From Pseudomonas fluorescens (GTDB lineage Bacteria > Pseudomonadota > Gammaproteobacteria > Pseudomonadales > Pseudomonadaceae): a stretch of DNA of 64,000 nucleotides. Under the pieces are notes generated by a model that saw nothing but the letters and a program-made list of their open reading frames with translations, was not told the DNA's origin and did no database searches. Positions 7,892-16,554 of the stretch are shown here, one piece after another. The stretch spans positions 3,068 to 67,067 of the forward strand of contig NZ_CABVHJ010000024.1 of the NCBI RefSeq assembly GCF_902497745.1. The letters are read 5' to 3'. Within the stretch, counting starts at the first letter, position 1, and each line of letters opens with the position of its first letter. The translations under genes were made by a program, and so were the position numbers.

Positions 7892-9298
7892 ATGGCTCAA
7901 GCCAAATCCAAGACCAGCAGCGCCTTCGACGAAATCGATACGTTCAGCCACCTGTATGACCGTGGTGTCGGGCTGGTCAACGGCAAACCCTCATTCACTG
8001 CCGATCAGGCTGCGGATGAAATCCTGCGTAAAGGCCTGTCTTGGGGCGACAAGAACGCTGACGGCAAGATCGACCTCAGTTACACCTTCCTGACCGAGAA
8101 ACCGGCGAACTACAACGTCAAACTGGGCAACTTCAGCGAGTTCAGCGCCCAGCAAAAGGCCCAGGCCGTGCTGGCCATGCAATCCTGGGCTGACGTCGCC
8201 AACGTCACCTTCACTGAAGGCAAGGGCGGCGATGGCCACATGACCTTCGGTAACTACGATGTCAGCACCGGCGGCGCTGCGTTCGCTTACCTGCCGAGCG
8301 GCGGCAGCTATGACGGTCAGTCGTGGTACCTGATCAACGATCAATATCAAGTCAACAAAACCCCGGACACCAACAACTACGGGCGCCAGACCCTGACCCA
8401 CGAGATCGGTCACACCCTCGGCCTGTCGCACCCGGGTGCGTACAACGCCGGCAACGGCAACCCGACTTACAACGATGCCAAGTACGCTGAAGACACCCGT
8501 GGCTACAGCCTGATGAGCTACTGGAGCGAAGCCAACACCGACCAGAATTTCAGCAAGGACGGCAGCGGTGCGTACGCTTCGGCACCGTTGCTGGACGATA
8601 TTGTCGCGGTGCAAAAACTGTATGGCGCCAACTACGCGACCCGCGCCGAGGACACCACCTACGGTTTCAACTCCAACGCCGAGCGCGATTTCTACAGCGC
8701 CACTTCGGCATCCTCCAAAGTGGTGTTTTCGGTGTGGGATGGCGGCGGTAATGACACGCTGGATTTCTCCGGTTTCAGCCAGAACCAGAAGATCAACCTC
8801 AATGAAGGCTCGTTCTCCGATGTTGGCGGCCTGGTCGGTAACGCGTCCATCGCGCACGGCGTGACCGTGGAAAATGCCATCGGCGGTTCAGGCAATGACC
8901 TGCTGATCGGAAATGCCGTTGCCAACGAACTGGTCGGCGGTGCCGGCAATGACATCCTTTACGGTGGTGGCGGTGGCGATACCTTGTGGGGCGGTGCAGG
9001 CGCAGACACCTTCGTGTTCGGTGCTGCCAGCGACTCGACCATGACCGCGCCGGACTGGATCATGGATTTCACCAGCGGCCTGGACAAGATCGACTTGTCG
9101 GGGATTGCCGGATTCGCCACGGGCGCGGCGTCGTTGAACTTTGTCAGCAGCTTCACCGGGCATGCGGGTGACGCGGTCCTGACCTACTTCGCGCAGACCA
9201 ATCAGACCAGCCTGATGGTTGACCTGACGGGGCAGGGTTCGGTGGACTTTGCCGTGGGTGTGGTGGGGCAAGCGGTGGCGACTGATATCGTTGCGTGA
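7892..9298 (+). CDS. Serralysin-family (AprA/AprX-like) zinc metalloprotease with RTX repeats
   Basis: A 468-aa secreted metalloprotease of family M10B. The zinc site is HEIGHTLGLSHPG (H170, E171, H174, H180) with the Met-turn SLMSYW (M208, Y210). Calcium-binding RTX nonapeptides follow (GGSGNDLLIG, GGAGNDILYG, GGGGDTLWGG, GGAGADTF; about residues 332-375) and a C-terminal beta region ends in DIVA. There is no Sec signal peptide, as expected for type I secretion through a C-terminal signal. The start has AAGGAAG upstream. The usual neighbours (inhibitor aprI and exporter aprDEF) are absent, so its exporter must be encoded elsewhere. It is a little shorter than AprX (about 477 aa). Confidence 0.93.
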   Translation: MAQAKSKTSSAFDEIDTFSHLYDRGVGLVNGKPSFTADQAADEILRKGLSWGDKNADGKIDLSYTFLTEKPANYNVKLGNFSEFSAQQKAQAVLAMQSWADVANVTFTEGKGGDGHMTFGNYDVSTGGAAFAYLPSGGSYDGQSWYLINDQYQVNKTPDTNNYGRQTLTHEIGHTLGLSHPGAYNAGNGNPTYNDAKYAEDTRGYSLMSYWSEANTDQNFSKDGSGAYASAPLLDDIVAVQKLYGANYATRAEDTTYGFNSNAERDFYSATSASSKVVFSVWDGGGNDTLDFSGFSQNQKINLNEGSFSDVGGLVGNASIAHGVTVENAIGGSGNDLLIGNAVANELVGGAGNDILYGGGGGDTLWGGAGADTFVFGAASDSTMTAPDWIMDFTSGLDKIDLSGIAGFATGAASLNFVSSFTGHAGDAVLTYFAQTNQTSLMVDLTGQGSVDFAVGVVGQAVATDIVA

Positions 9299-9312
9299 TG
9301 CCTGAGCAGCGG

Positions 9313-9620
9313 CCCTCACCCTAACCCTCTCCCAGAGGTAGAGGGGACTGACCGAGTTGTCTGGCGAAAGACACCGACCTGAAAAAACGAGTCGATTATG
9401 GATTCAAAGCGAATCGTTCAAGTCGGTAAATCTCGCCAATATCCCCCAATCAGTCCCCTCTCCCAGTGGGAGAGGGGACTGACCGAGTTGTCTGGCGAAA
9501 TACATCGACCTGAAAAAACGAGTCGATTATGGATTCAAAGCGAATCGTTCAAGTCGGTAAATCTCGCCAATATCCCCCAATCAGTCCCCTCTCCCTCCGG
9601 GAGAGGGCTAGGGTGAGGGG
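9313..9620. repeat. Tandem array of two 132-bp units with the same ends as the 3.8-kb array
   Basis: It starts CCCTCACCCTAACCCTCTCC and ends with the near reverse complement (GGGAGAGGGCTAGGGTGAGG). Two almost identical units (GAGGGGACTGACCGAGTTGT at 9341 and again at 9473; both contain GAGTCGATTATGGATTCAAA) lie between. No gene seen within it. Confidence 0.82.
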
Positions 9621-9720
9621 ATTTTGATGTTGAAGGGCCGTTCGGCTGCAAACCCACCCCAACCAGAACCAATGAGCTATACCTGAACCGGTCTCTTCGC
9701 CGTATCCAGGAGAAACCCCC

Positions 9721-10089
9721 ATGAAAACCTCCGGCCCCAGTCCCGTCATTGCCCTCGAACAACTTCCCGGCTGCCTGATAGTTAAATTCCACGGTATCCA
9801 GGTTGCCGCTTCTTCCCACGTCATGATTCTCAACGAAGCCAACTACCCGCCGGTCTATTACATCCCCCGCGAAGACATCGACGAAAAGTACTTCGCCCGC
9901 ACCGACCACACCAGTTATTGCCCGTACAAGGGCGATGCCAATTACTTCAGCCTGCAAGTGCCGGGGCATGAGGGCGCGAATGCGGTGTGGACTTACGAAA
10001 ACCCGAAAGTGTCAGTAGCACCGATCCGTGATTACGTGGCGTTTTATCCGGATCAGGTGAAGTTCGAGGTGATCAAGGCTGATGCCTGA
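9721..10089 (+). CDS. DUF427-domain protein
   Basis: A 122-aa protein with the hallmarks of DUF427: VKFHGIQVAASSHVMIL, the YPPVYYIPREDI segment, and TDHTSYCPYKGDANYF with its conserved CPYKG. It ends AFYPDQVKFE, also typical. DUF427 proteins are small beta-rich cytoplasmic proteins of unsettled function. AGGAGAAACCCCC gives a good ribosome site for the ATG. It is followed by a hairpin terminator shared with the convergent transporter gene. No operon partner. Confidence 0.88.
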   Translation: MKTSGPSPVIALEQLPGCLIVKFHGIQVAASSHVMILNEANYPPVYYIPREDIDEKYFARTDHTSYCPYKGDANYFSLQVPGHEGANAVWTYENPKVSVAPIRDYVAFYPDQVKFEVIKADA

Positions 10090-10092
10090 GCA

Positions 10093-10123
10093 AAAAAAAC
10101 GGCGAGGGTAAAAGCCCTCGCCG
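10093..10123 (-). terminator. Rho-independent terminator of the leftward transporter gene
   Basis: CGGCGAGGG and CCCTCGCCG pair around a short A-rich loop; read leftward the stem is followed by eight U. Confidence 0.88.
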
Positions 10124-10144
10124 ATTGATGTGTCTGGTTGAGTT

Positions 10145-11767
10145 TCAGTTCTTGTCGAGATCGATATTCTTCGTCTCACGCAAACAGATCATCCCCACCA
10201 CCAGGCTCACCCCGGTAATCAACACCGGATACCACAGCCCATAGAAAATGTCCCCGGTGTACACCACCAGCGCAAACGACACCGTCGGTAGAAACCCGCC
10301 AAACCAGCCGTTGCCGATGTGGTACGGCAGCGACATCGAGGTGTAGCGAATGCGCGTCGGGAACAGTTCGACCATCAGCGCCGCCAGTGGGCCGTAGCAC
10401 ATCGCCGAGATGATAATCAGCGCCACGATCAGGGCGACGATCATCGGTTTGTTGATCTGCTGCAGATCGGCCTGTTGCGGGTAGCCGGCGAGGGTGATCG
10501 CACCGCGCAGGGCGGCCTCGTCGAAGCCATCGAGTTTGACGTCGCCGACGCTCACCTGCACGGCGCTGCCAGCAGGCGCAGCGGCGCTGGAGTAGGGCAG
10601 GCCTTGCTTGACCAGGAAGGTTTTGACCTTGTCACACGGGCTGTCGAATTTGGCTTTGCCCACCGGGTCGAACTGGAAGGTGCAGGTCGCCGGATCCGCC
10701 AGCACGGTGATCGGCGCCTGACGGCTGGCCTGATCGATCGCCGGGTTGGCGTAATGCGCCAGGGATTTGAAGATCGGGAAGTACAGCGCCGTGGCCAGCA
10801 GTAAGCCGAGCATCAGCACCGGTTTGCGCCCGACCTTGTCCGACAGCCAGCCGAAAAAGATGAAGAACGGTGCGCCGATGACCACGCTGATGATCAGCAA
10901 GGTGTTGGCCACCGCCGGGTCCATTTTCAGGAATTGGGTCAGGAAGAACAGCACGTAAAATTGCGCGGCGTAGAAGGTCACCGCTTGGCCGGCGTTGATG
11001 CTGAACAGGGCGATCAACACGACTTTGAGGTTTTCCCATTTGCCGAAGGATTCGCGGATCGGCGCCTTCGAGGTTTTGCCTTCCTCTTTCATTTTCAGGT
11101 ACGCCGGCGACTCGTGCAGGCTCAGGCGAATCCAGGTGGAAATACCCAGCAGTACGATCGACAGCAGGAACGGAATGCGCCAGCCCCAGACTTCAAACTG
11201 ATCGCCAGTGAAATAGCGGCAACCGAGCACCACCAGCAGCGACAGCAACAGGCCGAGAGTCGCGGTGGATTGAATCCAGCTAGTGTGGAAACCACGTTTG
11301 CCAATCGGCGCGTGCTCGGCCACGTAGGTGGCTGCGCCGCCGTATTCACCGCCGAGCGCCAGGCCCTGGAGCATGCGCAGCACCACCAGAATGATCGGCG
11401 CGGCGATGCCGATGCTGGCGTAGGTCGGCAGCAGTCCGACGCAGAACGTCGCCACGCCCATCAGAATGATCGTCGCGAGAAAGGTGTATTTACGCCCGAT
11501 CATGTCGCCCAACCGACCGAACACCAGCGCCCCGAACGGCCTCACGATAAAGCCTGCGGCGAAGGCCATCAGCGCAAAGATGAACGCCGTGGTGTCGTTG
11601 ACCCCGGCGAAAAACTGCTTGCTGATCACTGCCGCGAGGGCGCCGTAGAGGAAGAAGTCATACCACTCGAACACCGTCCCCAGTGATGAAGCGAAGATGA
11701 CTTTGCGTGTATCCGGGCTGGTCTCCGCGCTGCGCACGGCGTCCAGCGGCTGAACGTGTTCTGACAT
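10145..11767 (-). CDS. MFS transporter of the metabolite:H+ symporter (MHS/ProP-like) family
   Basis: A 540-aa membrane protein. The N-terminus SSLGTVFEWYDFFLYGALAA, the loop FGRLGDMIGRKYTF and the ALGGEYGGAATYVAEH motif mark the MHS branch of the major facilitator superfamily. About 12 transmembrane segments are present. A hydrophilic insertion of roughly 100 residues (about 380-480, with two cysteines, CTFQF and SPCDKV) separates the last helices and is probably periplasmic. The ATG at 11767 (MSEHVQPLD) was chosen; the longer frame upstream runs through a REP element. With the GMC oxidoreductase gene behind it on the same strand, import and oxidation of the same alcohol-type compound is a fair inference. 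Confidence 0.85.
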   Translation of the reverse strand: MSEHVQPLDAVRSAETSPDTRKVIFASSLGTVFEWYDFFLYGALAAVISKQFFAGVNDTTAFIFALMAFAAGFIVRPFGALVFGRLGDMIGRKYTFLATIILMGVATFCVGLLPTYASIGIAAPIILVVLRMLQGLALGGEYGGAATYVAEHAPIGKRGFHTSWIQSTATLGLLLSLLVVLGCRYFTGDQFEVWGWRIPFLLSIVLLGISTWIRLSLHESPAYLKMKEEGKTSKAPIRESFGKWENLKVVLIALFSINAGQAVTFYAAQFYVLFFLTQFLKMDPAVANTLLIISVVIGAPFFIFFGWLSDKVGRKPVLMLGLLLATALYFPIFKSLAHYANPAIDQASRQAPITVLADPATCTFQFDPVGKAKFDSPCDKVKTFLVKQGLPYSSAAAPAGSAVQVSVGDVKLDGFDEAALRGAITLAGYPQQADLQQINKPMIVALIVALIIISAMCYGPLAALMVELFPTRIRYTSMSLPYHIGNGWFGGFLPTVSFALVVYTGDIFYGLWYPVLITGVSLVVGMICLRETKNIDLDKN

Positions 11768-11850
11768 ATCGGTATCCCTCACAGTGATTGTTTTTGTTGT
11801 TCCACTGGTGTTGCGTGTCCGGGTGATGCCTTGAATTAAACGCGGTCCCT

Positions 11851-11943
11851 TGTAGGAGCTGCCGCAGGCTGCGATCTTTTGATCTTGCTTTTGATCTGGA
11901 AAATCCAAAGTCAAAAGATCGCAGCCTTCGGCAGCTCCTACAG
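11851..11943. repeat. REP pair (GTAGGAGCTGCC type), inverted
   Basis: GTAGGAGCTGCCGCAGGCTG and, about 60 bp on, its inverted partner ending GGCAGCTCCTAC, with GATCTTTTGATC-like sequence between. The TAG stop of the GMC gene (11938-11940) is part of the right arm. Confidence 0.85.
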
Positions 11944-13584
11944 GGTTCGGGCCAGCTCCAATTTCGGGGTGCTGCTCCTGGTGTTGGGGTTGAGGATCAG
12001 TTGAGCAGCCTTTTCGGCAATCATCAGCGTAGGCGAACAGGTGTTGCCCGAGGTGATGCGCGGCATGATCGAGGCATCGGCGATGCGCAAACCGGGCACA
12101 CCGTGCACGCGCAGCTGTGCATCGACCACCGCATTACCGTCATTGCCCATGCGGCAGGTGCCGACTGGATGGAAAATCGTCGTGCCGATCTTCGCCGCCG
12201 CTTCCTGCAATTCTTCTTCACTTTGCAGGCTGGCACCGGGCAGATATTCCACCGGTTTGAAGCCTTGCAGGGCAGGCGCGCTGACGATGCGGCGGGTCAG
12301 GCGAATCGCATCCGCCGCCACGCGCAGGTCTTCAGGATGGCTCAGATAGTTGGGTTGGATCAGCGGCGCTTCCTGTGGATCCGCCGAACGGATTTCAATC
12401 CGCCCACGACTCTGCGGACGCAGATCGCACACCGAAGCGGTAAACGCCGGGAAGCTGTGCAACGGCTCGCCAAAACGCTCCAGCGACAGGGGCTGCACGT
12501 GGTACTCAAGATTCGCCGAGGTCTGCTCCGGCCCCGACCGCGCAAACGCGCCCAACTGGCTCGGCGCCATCGACAGCGGCCCGCTACGGTCATAAAGATA
12601 ACGCAGGCCCATGCCCATCTTGCCCCACACGCTGCCAGCGATCTGGTTCAGCGTGCGGGCGTTTTCCAGTTGGTAGATCAGGCGCAGTTGCAGGTGATCC
12701 TGCAGATTGCCGCCGACGCCCGGCAACTCATGAATCACGCCGATGCCCAAGCGTTCGAGCAACGGCCGAGGACCAATCCCGGAGCGTTGCAGAATGCTCG
12801 GCGATCCAACGGCACCGGCGCACAGGACGATTTCTTTGCGTGCCTTGAATTGCTTGGTCTGACCTTCGTGGCGCGCGCTGACTTTCGAGGCGCGACCGTC
12901 CTCCAGCAACACGCGATCCACCTCAACCCCGGTCAGCACCGTCAGATTCGCCCGGTTGCGCACCGGTTTCAAAAACGCCTTCGCCGCGTTCCAGCGCACG
13001 CCGGATTTCTGATTGACCTGGAAGTAGCCGCAACCTTCGTTGTCGCCCTGATTGAAGTCATCGATGCTGGCAATGCCGCTTTGCTCGGCGGCACTGCGAA
13101 ACGCATCCAGAATCGGCCACGACAGCCGCTGCTGTTCCACCCGCCATTCCCCCTTGGCACCGTGAAACTCTGCCGCACCGGCAAAGTGGTTTTCGCTCTG
13201 TTTGAACAGCGGCAACACGTCATTCCAGGCCCAGCCCGGATTGCCCTCGGCTGCCCAGCCATCGTAGTCGTTGGCCTGGCCGCGCATGTAGATCATGCCG
13301 TTGATGGACGAACAACCGCCCAGCACTTTGCCGCGCGGATAACTTAGCGCGCGGCCGTTGAGGCCGGGTTGTTCTTCGGTCTTGAAGCACCAGTCGGTGC
13401 GCGGGTTACCGATGCAGAACAGGTAACCGACAGGAATGTGAATCCACGCATAGTTGTCGCGCCCGCCGGCTTCGAGCAACAGCACGCGCTGCTGCGGATC
13501 CGCCGACAGCCGATTGGCCAGCAAGCACCCGGCAGGGCCGGCGCCGACCACGATGTAGTCGTATTCATCGAGGGAAGTCTGCAT
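11938..13584 (-). CDS. GMC-family FAD oxidoreductase (choline dehydrogenase-like)
   Basis: A 548-aa glucose-methanol-choline oxidoreductase. It has the FAD-binding YIVVGAGPAGCLLANRLS near residue 10, the GMC signatures GKVLGGCSSINGMIYMRG and GAVGSPSILQRSGIGP, and the catalytic-histidine region FHPVGTCRMG near residue 465. Such enzymes oxidise primary alcohols to aldehydes. BetA itself is more conserved, so the substrate is unclear. The ATG at 13584 follows GAGGTCAGGGA; a GTG farther upstream is less likely. It lies upstream of the MHS transporter gene and is divergent from a LysR regulator. Its stop codon lies in a REP sequence, so the tail may have been altered by the repeat. Confidence 0.88.
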   Translation of the reverse strand: MQTSLDEYDYIVVGAGPAGCLLANRLSADPQQRVLLLEAGGRDNYAWIHIPVGYLFCIGNPRTDWCFKTEEQPGLNGRALSYPRGKVLGGCSSINGMIYMRGQANDYDGWAAEGNPGWAWNDVLPLFKQSENHFAGAAEFHGAKGEWRVEQQRLSWPILDAFRSAAEQSGIASIDDFNQGDNEGCGYFQVNQKSGVRWNAAKAFLKPVRNRANLTVLTGVEVDRVLLEDGRASKVSARHEGQTKQFKARKEIVLCAGAVGSPSILQRSGIGPRPLLERLGIGVIHELPGVGGNLQDHLQLRLIYQLENARTLNQIAGSVWGKMGMGLRYLYDRSGPLSMAPSQLGAFARSGPEQTSANLEYHVQPLSLERFGEPLHSFPAFTASVCDLRPQSRGRIEIRSADPQEAPLIQPNYLSHPEDLRVAADAIRLTRRIVSAPALQGFKPVEYLPGASLQSEEELQEAAAKIGTTIFHPVGTCRMGNDGNAVVDAQLRVHGVPGLRIADASIMPRITSGNTCSPTLMIAEKAAQLILNPNTRSSTPKLELARTL

Positions 13585-13717
13585 TCCCTGACCTCGCTTT
13601 TTGTTTTTATTGTCGGACACTCTAGTTGTTAGCTTTCGTTAAAAGAATGTTAGTTTTTGCGCAGCCGCTGTGCGTTTTCAAACAGCCTGCATAGACCATA
13701 GCCGACAAGGACACGCC

Positions 13718-14623
13718 ATGTTCGACTGGAACGACCTGCGGTTTTTTCTCGAACTGCAACGCAGCGGCCGCCTGCTCACCGCCGCCCGCCGCCTCAACAC
13801 CACCCACGCCACCGTCGCCCGCCATATCGAAGCCATCGAAAAAAGCCTCGGCACCGCGCTGTTCGTCCAGCACGCGCAAGGTTACGAAATGACCCCGGCG
13901 GGGGAGGCGCTGCTTAAACACGCTGAAGCGATGGAAAACGTTGCGTTGCTGGCGCAGGAAGAAATCACCCAATCCACCGCGCCTCTGGGCAAAATTCGTG
14001 TCGGCGTCACCGAAGGGCTGGGCATCAAGTTTCTCGCCAGTCGCATGATCGGCTTGTTCGAACGCTATCCGGGATTGGAAGTGGAACTGGTCGCCGTGCC
14101 GCGCTTCGTCAGCATCCTTAACCGTGAAGCGGAAATCAGCATTCACCTCGAACGCCCGGCGGCGGACATGCTGGTGACGCGCAAACTCACCGACTATCGA
14201 CTTGCGTTGTACGCCAGCCAACGCTATCTCGATAAGGCGCCGCCACTGCAAAGCCGCGAAGACCTCGGGCGGCATGCGTGGATCGGTTATGTCGATGATT
14301 TGCTGTTCAGCCAGGAACTGATGTTTCTCAACAGCTTCTGCCGCAGTCCGCGCGTGGTGTTTCACAGCACCAGCGTCATCGCCCAGCAGGAAGCGGCGCG
14401 GTCGGGATTAGGCATTGCGGTGTTGCCTTGCTACATGGCCGAATCAGATCCCGATCTGGTGCCGTTGCTGCCGGATGAAAGCATCGAGCGCAGCTACTGG
14501 ATCAGCACCCGGCGCGAGTTGCACAAGTCGGTGCGGCTGCGGGTGGTCTGGGATTATGTGGTGGGGTTATGTGAGGCGGAGCAGGGGTTGCTGCTGGGCA
14601 GATCGCAGGCCGGCAGCCGTTAA
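13718..14623 (+). CDS. LysR-family regulator, probably of the adjacent GMC/MHS unit
   Basis: A 301-aa LysR regulator. The helix-turn-helix reads LRFFLELQRSGRLLTAARR then LNTTHATVARHIEAIE, the variant in which Thr-His replaces the more usual Ser-Gln, known from the AmpR/PtxR-like branch. The effector domain follows (KIRVGVTEGLGIKFL, SGLGIAVLPCYMAE). The ATG at 13718 has AAGGA eight bases upstream. Divergent position suggests that it controls the oxidoreductase and transporter to its left. Its ligand is not known. Confidence 0.88.
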   Translation: MFDWNDLRFFLELQRSGRLLTAARRLNTTHATVARHIEAIEKSLGTALFVQHAQGYEMTPAGEALLKHAEAMENVALLAQEEITQSTAPLGKIRVGVTEGLGIKFLASRMIGLFERYPGLEVELVAVPRFVSILNREAEISIHLERPAADMLVTRKLTDYRLALYASQRYLDKAPPLQSREDLGRHAWIGYVDDLLFSQELMFLNSFCRSPRVVFHSTSVIAQQEAARSGLGIAVLPCYMAESDPDLVPLLPDESIERSYWISTRRELHKSVRLRVVWDYVVGLCEAEQGLLLGRSQAGSR

Positions 14624-14697
14624 TCCTTTTGGCTGTGCTGCTGTTGGCGCCGCTTTTGCTTGAATAGCTTCAAAGCCTTTGGCAATGGAGAGCAGCA

Positions 14698-15150
14698 ATG
14701 AGGGAATGGCTTAGCGTTCGCGACATCAATGCGGACACCTTGAAGGCCATCAGTGACGGTGTCTTACGGCATGGCCGAGCCTTGTCTGAGGCGCGCGGCG
14801 GACAAGCTGAAGCCATCGCCTGTGCGCTGATGGAGGAGGGAACACTGATCGGCGGCGCTACCGGCAGAACCGAATTCCGGCGCCTGTTTGTCAATTACCT
14901 GTGGATCGACGCGCAATGGCGCGGAACCGGGCTGGGTACTCAGGCGTTGCACAAGCTTGAGGCGTTAGCGGTTGAAAGGGCGTGCGTAGATGCGTTGATC
15001 GAAACGCTGGATGACGACGTCGCCCGTTGGTACATCCGCTGCGGATACAGATTGATTGCGCACGTGCCTGAGTACTGCGGCCCGTGGAGTCGTCATACGC
15101 TGTTGAAAGCCCTTGGCGCAACCCAAGGAAATGCCGCCGATGACCAATAG
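14698..15150 (+). CDS. GNAT-family N-acetyltransferase
   Basis: A 150-aa acetyltransferase. Motif A is YLWIDAQWRGTGLGTQALHKLE with the acetyl-CoA loop RGTGLG, followed by a motif B region (DDDVARWYIRCGYRLIAHVP). The N-terminal half is short and variable and gives no hint of substrate. GGAG lies ahead of the ATG. It overlaps the start of the following VOC-family gene by 11 bp, so the two are translationally linked. Some relatives act on antibiotics or other small amines, but nothing here allows that to be claimed. Confidence 0.85.
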   Translation: MREWLSVRDINADTLKAISDGVLRHGRALSEARGGQAEAIACALMEEGTLIGGATGRTEFRRLFVNYLWIDAQWRGTGLGTQALHKLEALAVERACVDALIETLDDDVARWYIRCGYRLIAHVPEYCGPWSRHTLLKALGATQGNAADDQ

Positions 15151-15562
15151 CGATCTGGGCAGTACATCCAAAACCGGCATGCTTCATCACGTTGAAATCA
15201 ATGTCTCATCGCTGGAAGTCTCCCTGCGTTTTTGGCAGCCGTTGCTCTTGATGCTGGGTTATGCGCAGCATCAAAACTGGCCCGCCGGGCGCAGCTTTAT
15301 TCTCAACGGCACCTACCTGGTGTTCGTTCAGGCCAGCGATCTGCAACAGGGCTTTAACCGCCGGGGCGTGGGCTTGAATCATCTTGCGTTCCAGGCGGGT
15401 TCGCAGGCGCAAGTGAATGAAATGGCGGACTGGCTGCGAGCGTCCGGTTTTCGTCTTCTCTACGAGAGCGCCTATCCCTACGCCGGCGGCCCGGAGCACT
15501 ACGCCCTCTACTGTGAGGATCCGGACAAGATCAAAGTGGAGATCGTCGCGCCGGCGATATAG
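15140..15562 (+). CDS. VOC-superfamily (glyoxalase/bleomycin resistance-like) protein
   Basis: A 140-aa protein with the beta-alpha-beta-beta-beta modules of the vicinal oxygen chelate fold: LHHVEINVSSLEVSLRFWQP at the start, LNHLAFQAGSQAQVNEM in the middle and EHYALYCEDPDKIKVEIVAP at the end. H, H and E (in KVEIV) fit the usual metal ligands. The ATG at 15140 is placed by AAGGA; it overlaps the preceding acetyltransferase gene. Substrate unknown; related proteins are lyases, dioxygenases or binding proteins. Confidence 0.85.
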   Translation: MTNSDLGSTSKTGMLHHVEINVSSLEVSLRFWQPLLLMLGYAQHQNWPAGRSFILNGTYLVFVQASDLQQGFNRRGVGLNHLAFQAGSQAQVNEMADWLRASGFRLLYESAYPYAGGPEHYALYCEDPDKIKVEIVAPAI

Positions 15563-15662
15563 ACCTGACGCTCCGTTCGCAGGTTGGCACTGTCTGGCGG
15601 AGGGTGACGACAGGTACTCACACAGGGCTCTTTGGCCGAGGGAATTTGCCGGGTTGATTTAT

Positions 15663-15678
15663 ATATGGATATCCGTAT
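15663..15678. promoter_or_regulatory. Putative ArsR operator
   Basis: ATATGGATATCCGTAT is a near-perfect dyad (GGATATCC core) in an AT-rich stretch 33 bp before arsR, followed by a partial second copy. ArsR-family repressors bind such dyads. Position and symmetry only. Confidence 0.5.
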
Positions 15679-15710
15679 ATTCGGATTTCCGTATGTGATG
15701 AGCCCGTCCC

Positions 15711-16058
15711 ATGATCACCCCCACCGAAGTCTTCAAGAGCCTCGCCGACGAAACCCGCGTCCGCGCCATGCTGCTCATCGCCGATCAAGGTGAACTCTGC
15801 GTCTGCGAGCTGATGTGCGCACTCGGCGATAGCCAACCGAAAATCAGCCGCCATCTCGCGCAACTGCGCAGCAATGGTTTGCTGCTTGATCGCCGTCAGG
15901 GGCAATGGGTCTATTACCGCCTCAACCCTGATCTTCCTTCGTGGGTACGCGAAATCCTGCAAGTGACGTCCAAAGCCAACGCCGATTGGCTCAAGGACAA
16001 TGCCGCGCGCCTGCAGAACATGGACGGTCGTCCGGTTCGCGAAACCGCCTGCTGCTGA
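15711..16058 (+). CDS. arsR: ArsR-family metalloregulatory repressor
   Basis: A 115-aa winged-helix repressor. The As(III)-binding motif ELCVCELMCALG carries C30, C32 and C36 on the recognition-side helix, as in E. coli ArsR, and the DNA-recognition helix is SQPKISRHLAQLRSNGLL. A cysteine pair ends the protein (TACC). It represses its own operon until arsenite or antimonite binds. It is the first gene of arsR-arsC-arsH, with arsC starting 13 bp after it. Confidence 0.93.
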   Translation: MITPTEVFKSLADETRVRAMLLIADQGELCVCELMCALGDSQPKISRHLAQLRSNGLLLDRRQGQWVYYRLNPDLPSWVREILQVTSKANADWLKDNAARLQNMDGRPVRETACC

Positions 16059-16071
16059 GAAAGAAAAAACC

Positions 16072-16542
16072 ATGCGAATTCTGTTTATGTGCACGGCCAA
16101 CAGCTGCCGCAGCATCCTGTCCGAAGCCATGTTCAATCATCTGGCGCGCCCCGGATTCGAGGCCGTGAGTTCCGGAAGTTTCCCCAAAGGCCAAGTGTTG
16201 CCACGCAGCCTGTCGACGCTGCAACAGGCCGGCATTGCCATCGATGGCCTGTATAGCAAGGGCAATGACGCGTTCGAAGACAATCCGCCAGATATTGTCA
16301 TCACCGTCTGCGACAAGGCCGCCGGTGAGAGCTGCCCGGTGTACTTCGGCCCCGCGCTCAAAGCCCATTGGGGCCTGGCAGATCCCTCGGATGTGACCGG
16401 CGACGATGCCGCCGTGGACGCGGCATTTGCTGCAACCCTGGCGATCATCGAGCGGCGCTGCGCGACCTTTCTCGGCCTGCCATTCAAAGCACTCAGCCGC
16501 GCTGAACTCCAGCGTGAGCTGGATCGTATCGGCTCGCTCTGA
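16072..16542 (+). CDS. arsC: Arsenate reductase of the low-molecular-weight phosphatase type
   Basis: A 156-aa ArsC of the LMW protein tyrosine phosphatase fold. The P-loop is C7-TANSC-R13 (C-x5-R) right at the N-terminus, and the second redox pair is in ITVCDKAAGESCP. The general-acid region is LADPSDV. It reduces arsenate to arsenite in the cytoplasm, coupled to thioredoxin. The ATG at 16072 gives the correct N-terminus (MRILFMCTANSCRS). It sits between arsR and arsH; a gene for arsenite export, which should act on its product, is missing here. Confidence 0.93.
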   Translation: MRILFMCTANSCRSILSEAMFNHLARPGFEAVSSGSFPKGQVLPRSLSTLQQAGIAIDGLYSKGNDAFEDNPPDIVITVCDKAAGESCPVYFGPALKAHWGLADPSDVTGDDAAVDAAFAATLAIIERRCATFLGLPFKALSRAELQRELDRIGSL

Positions 16543-16554
16543 GCTGGAGGACAT

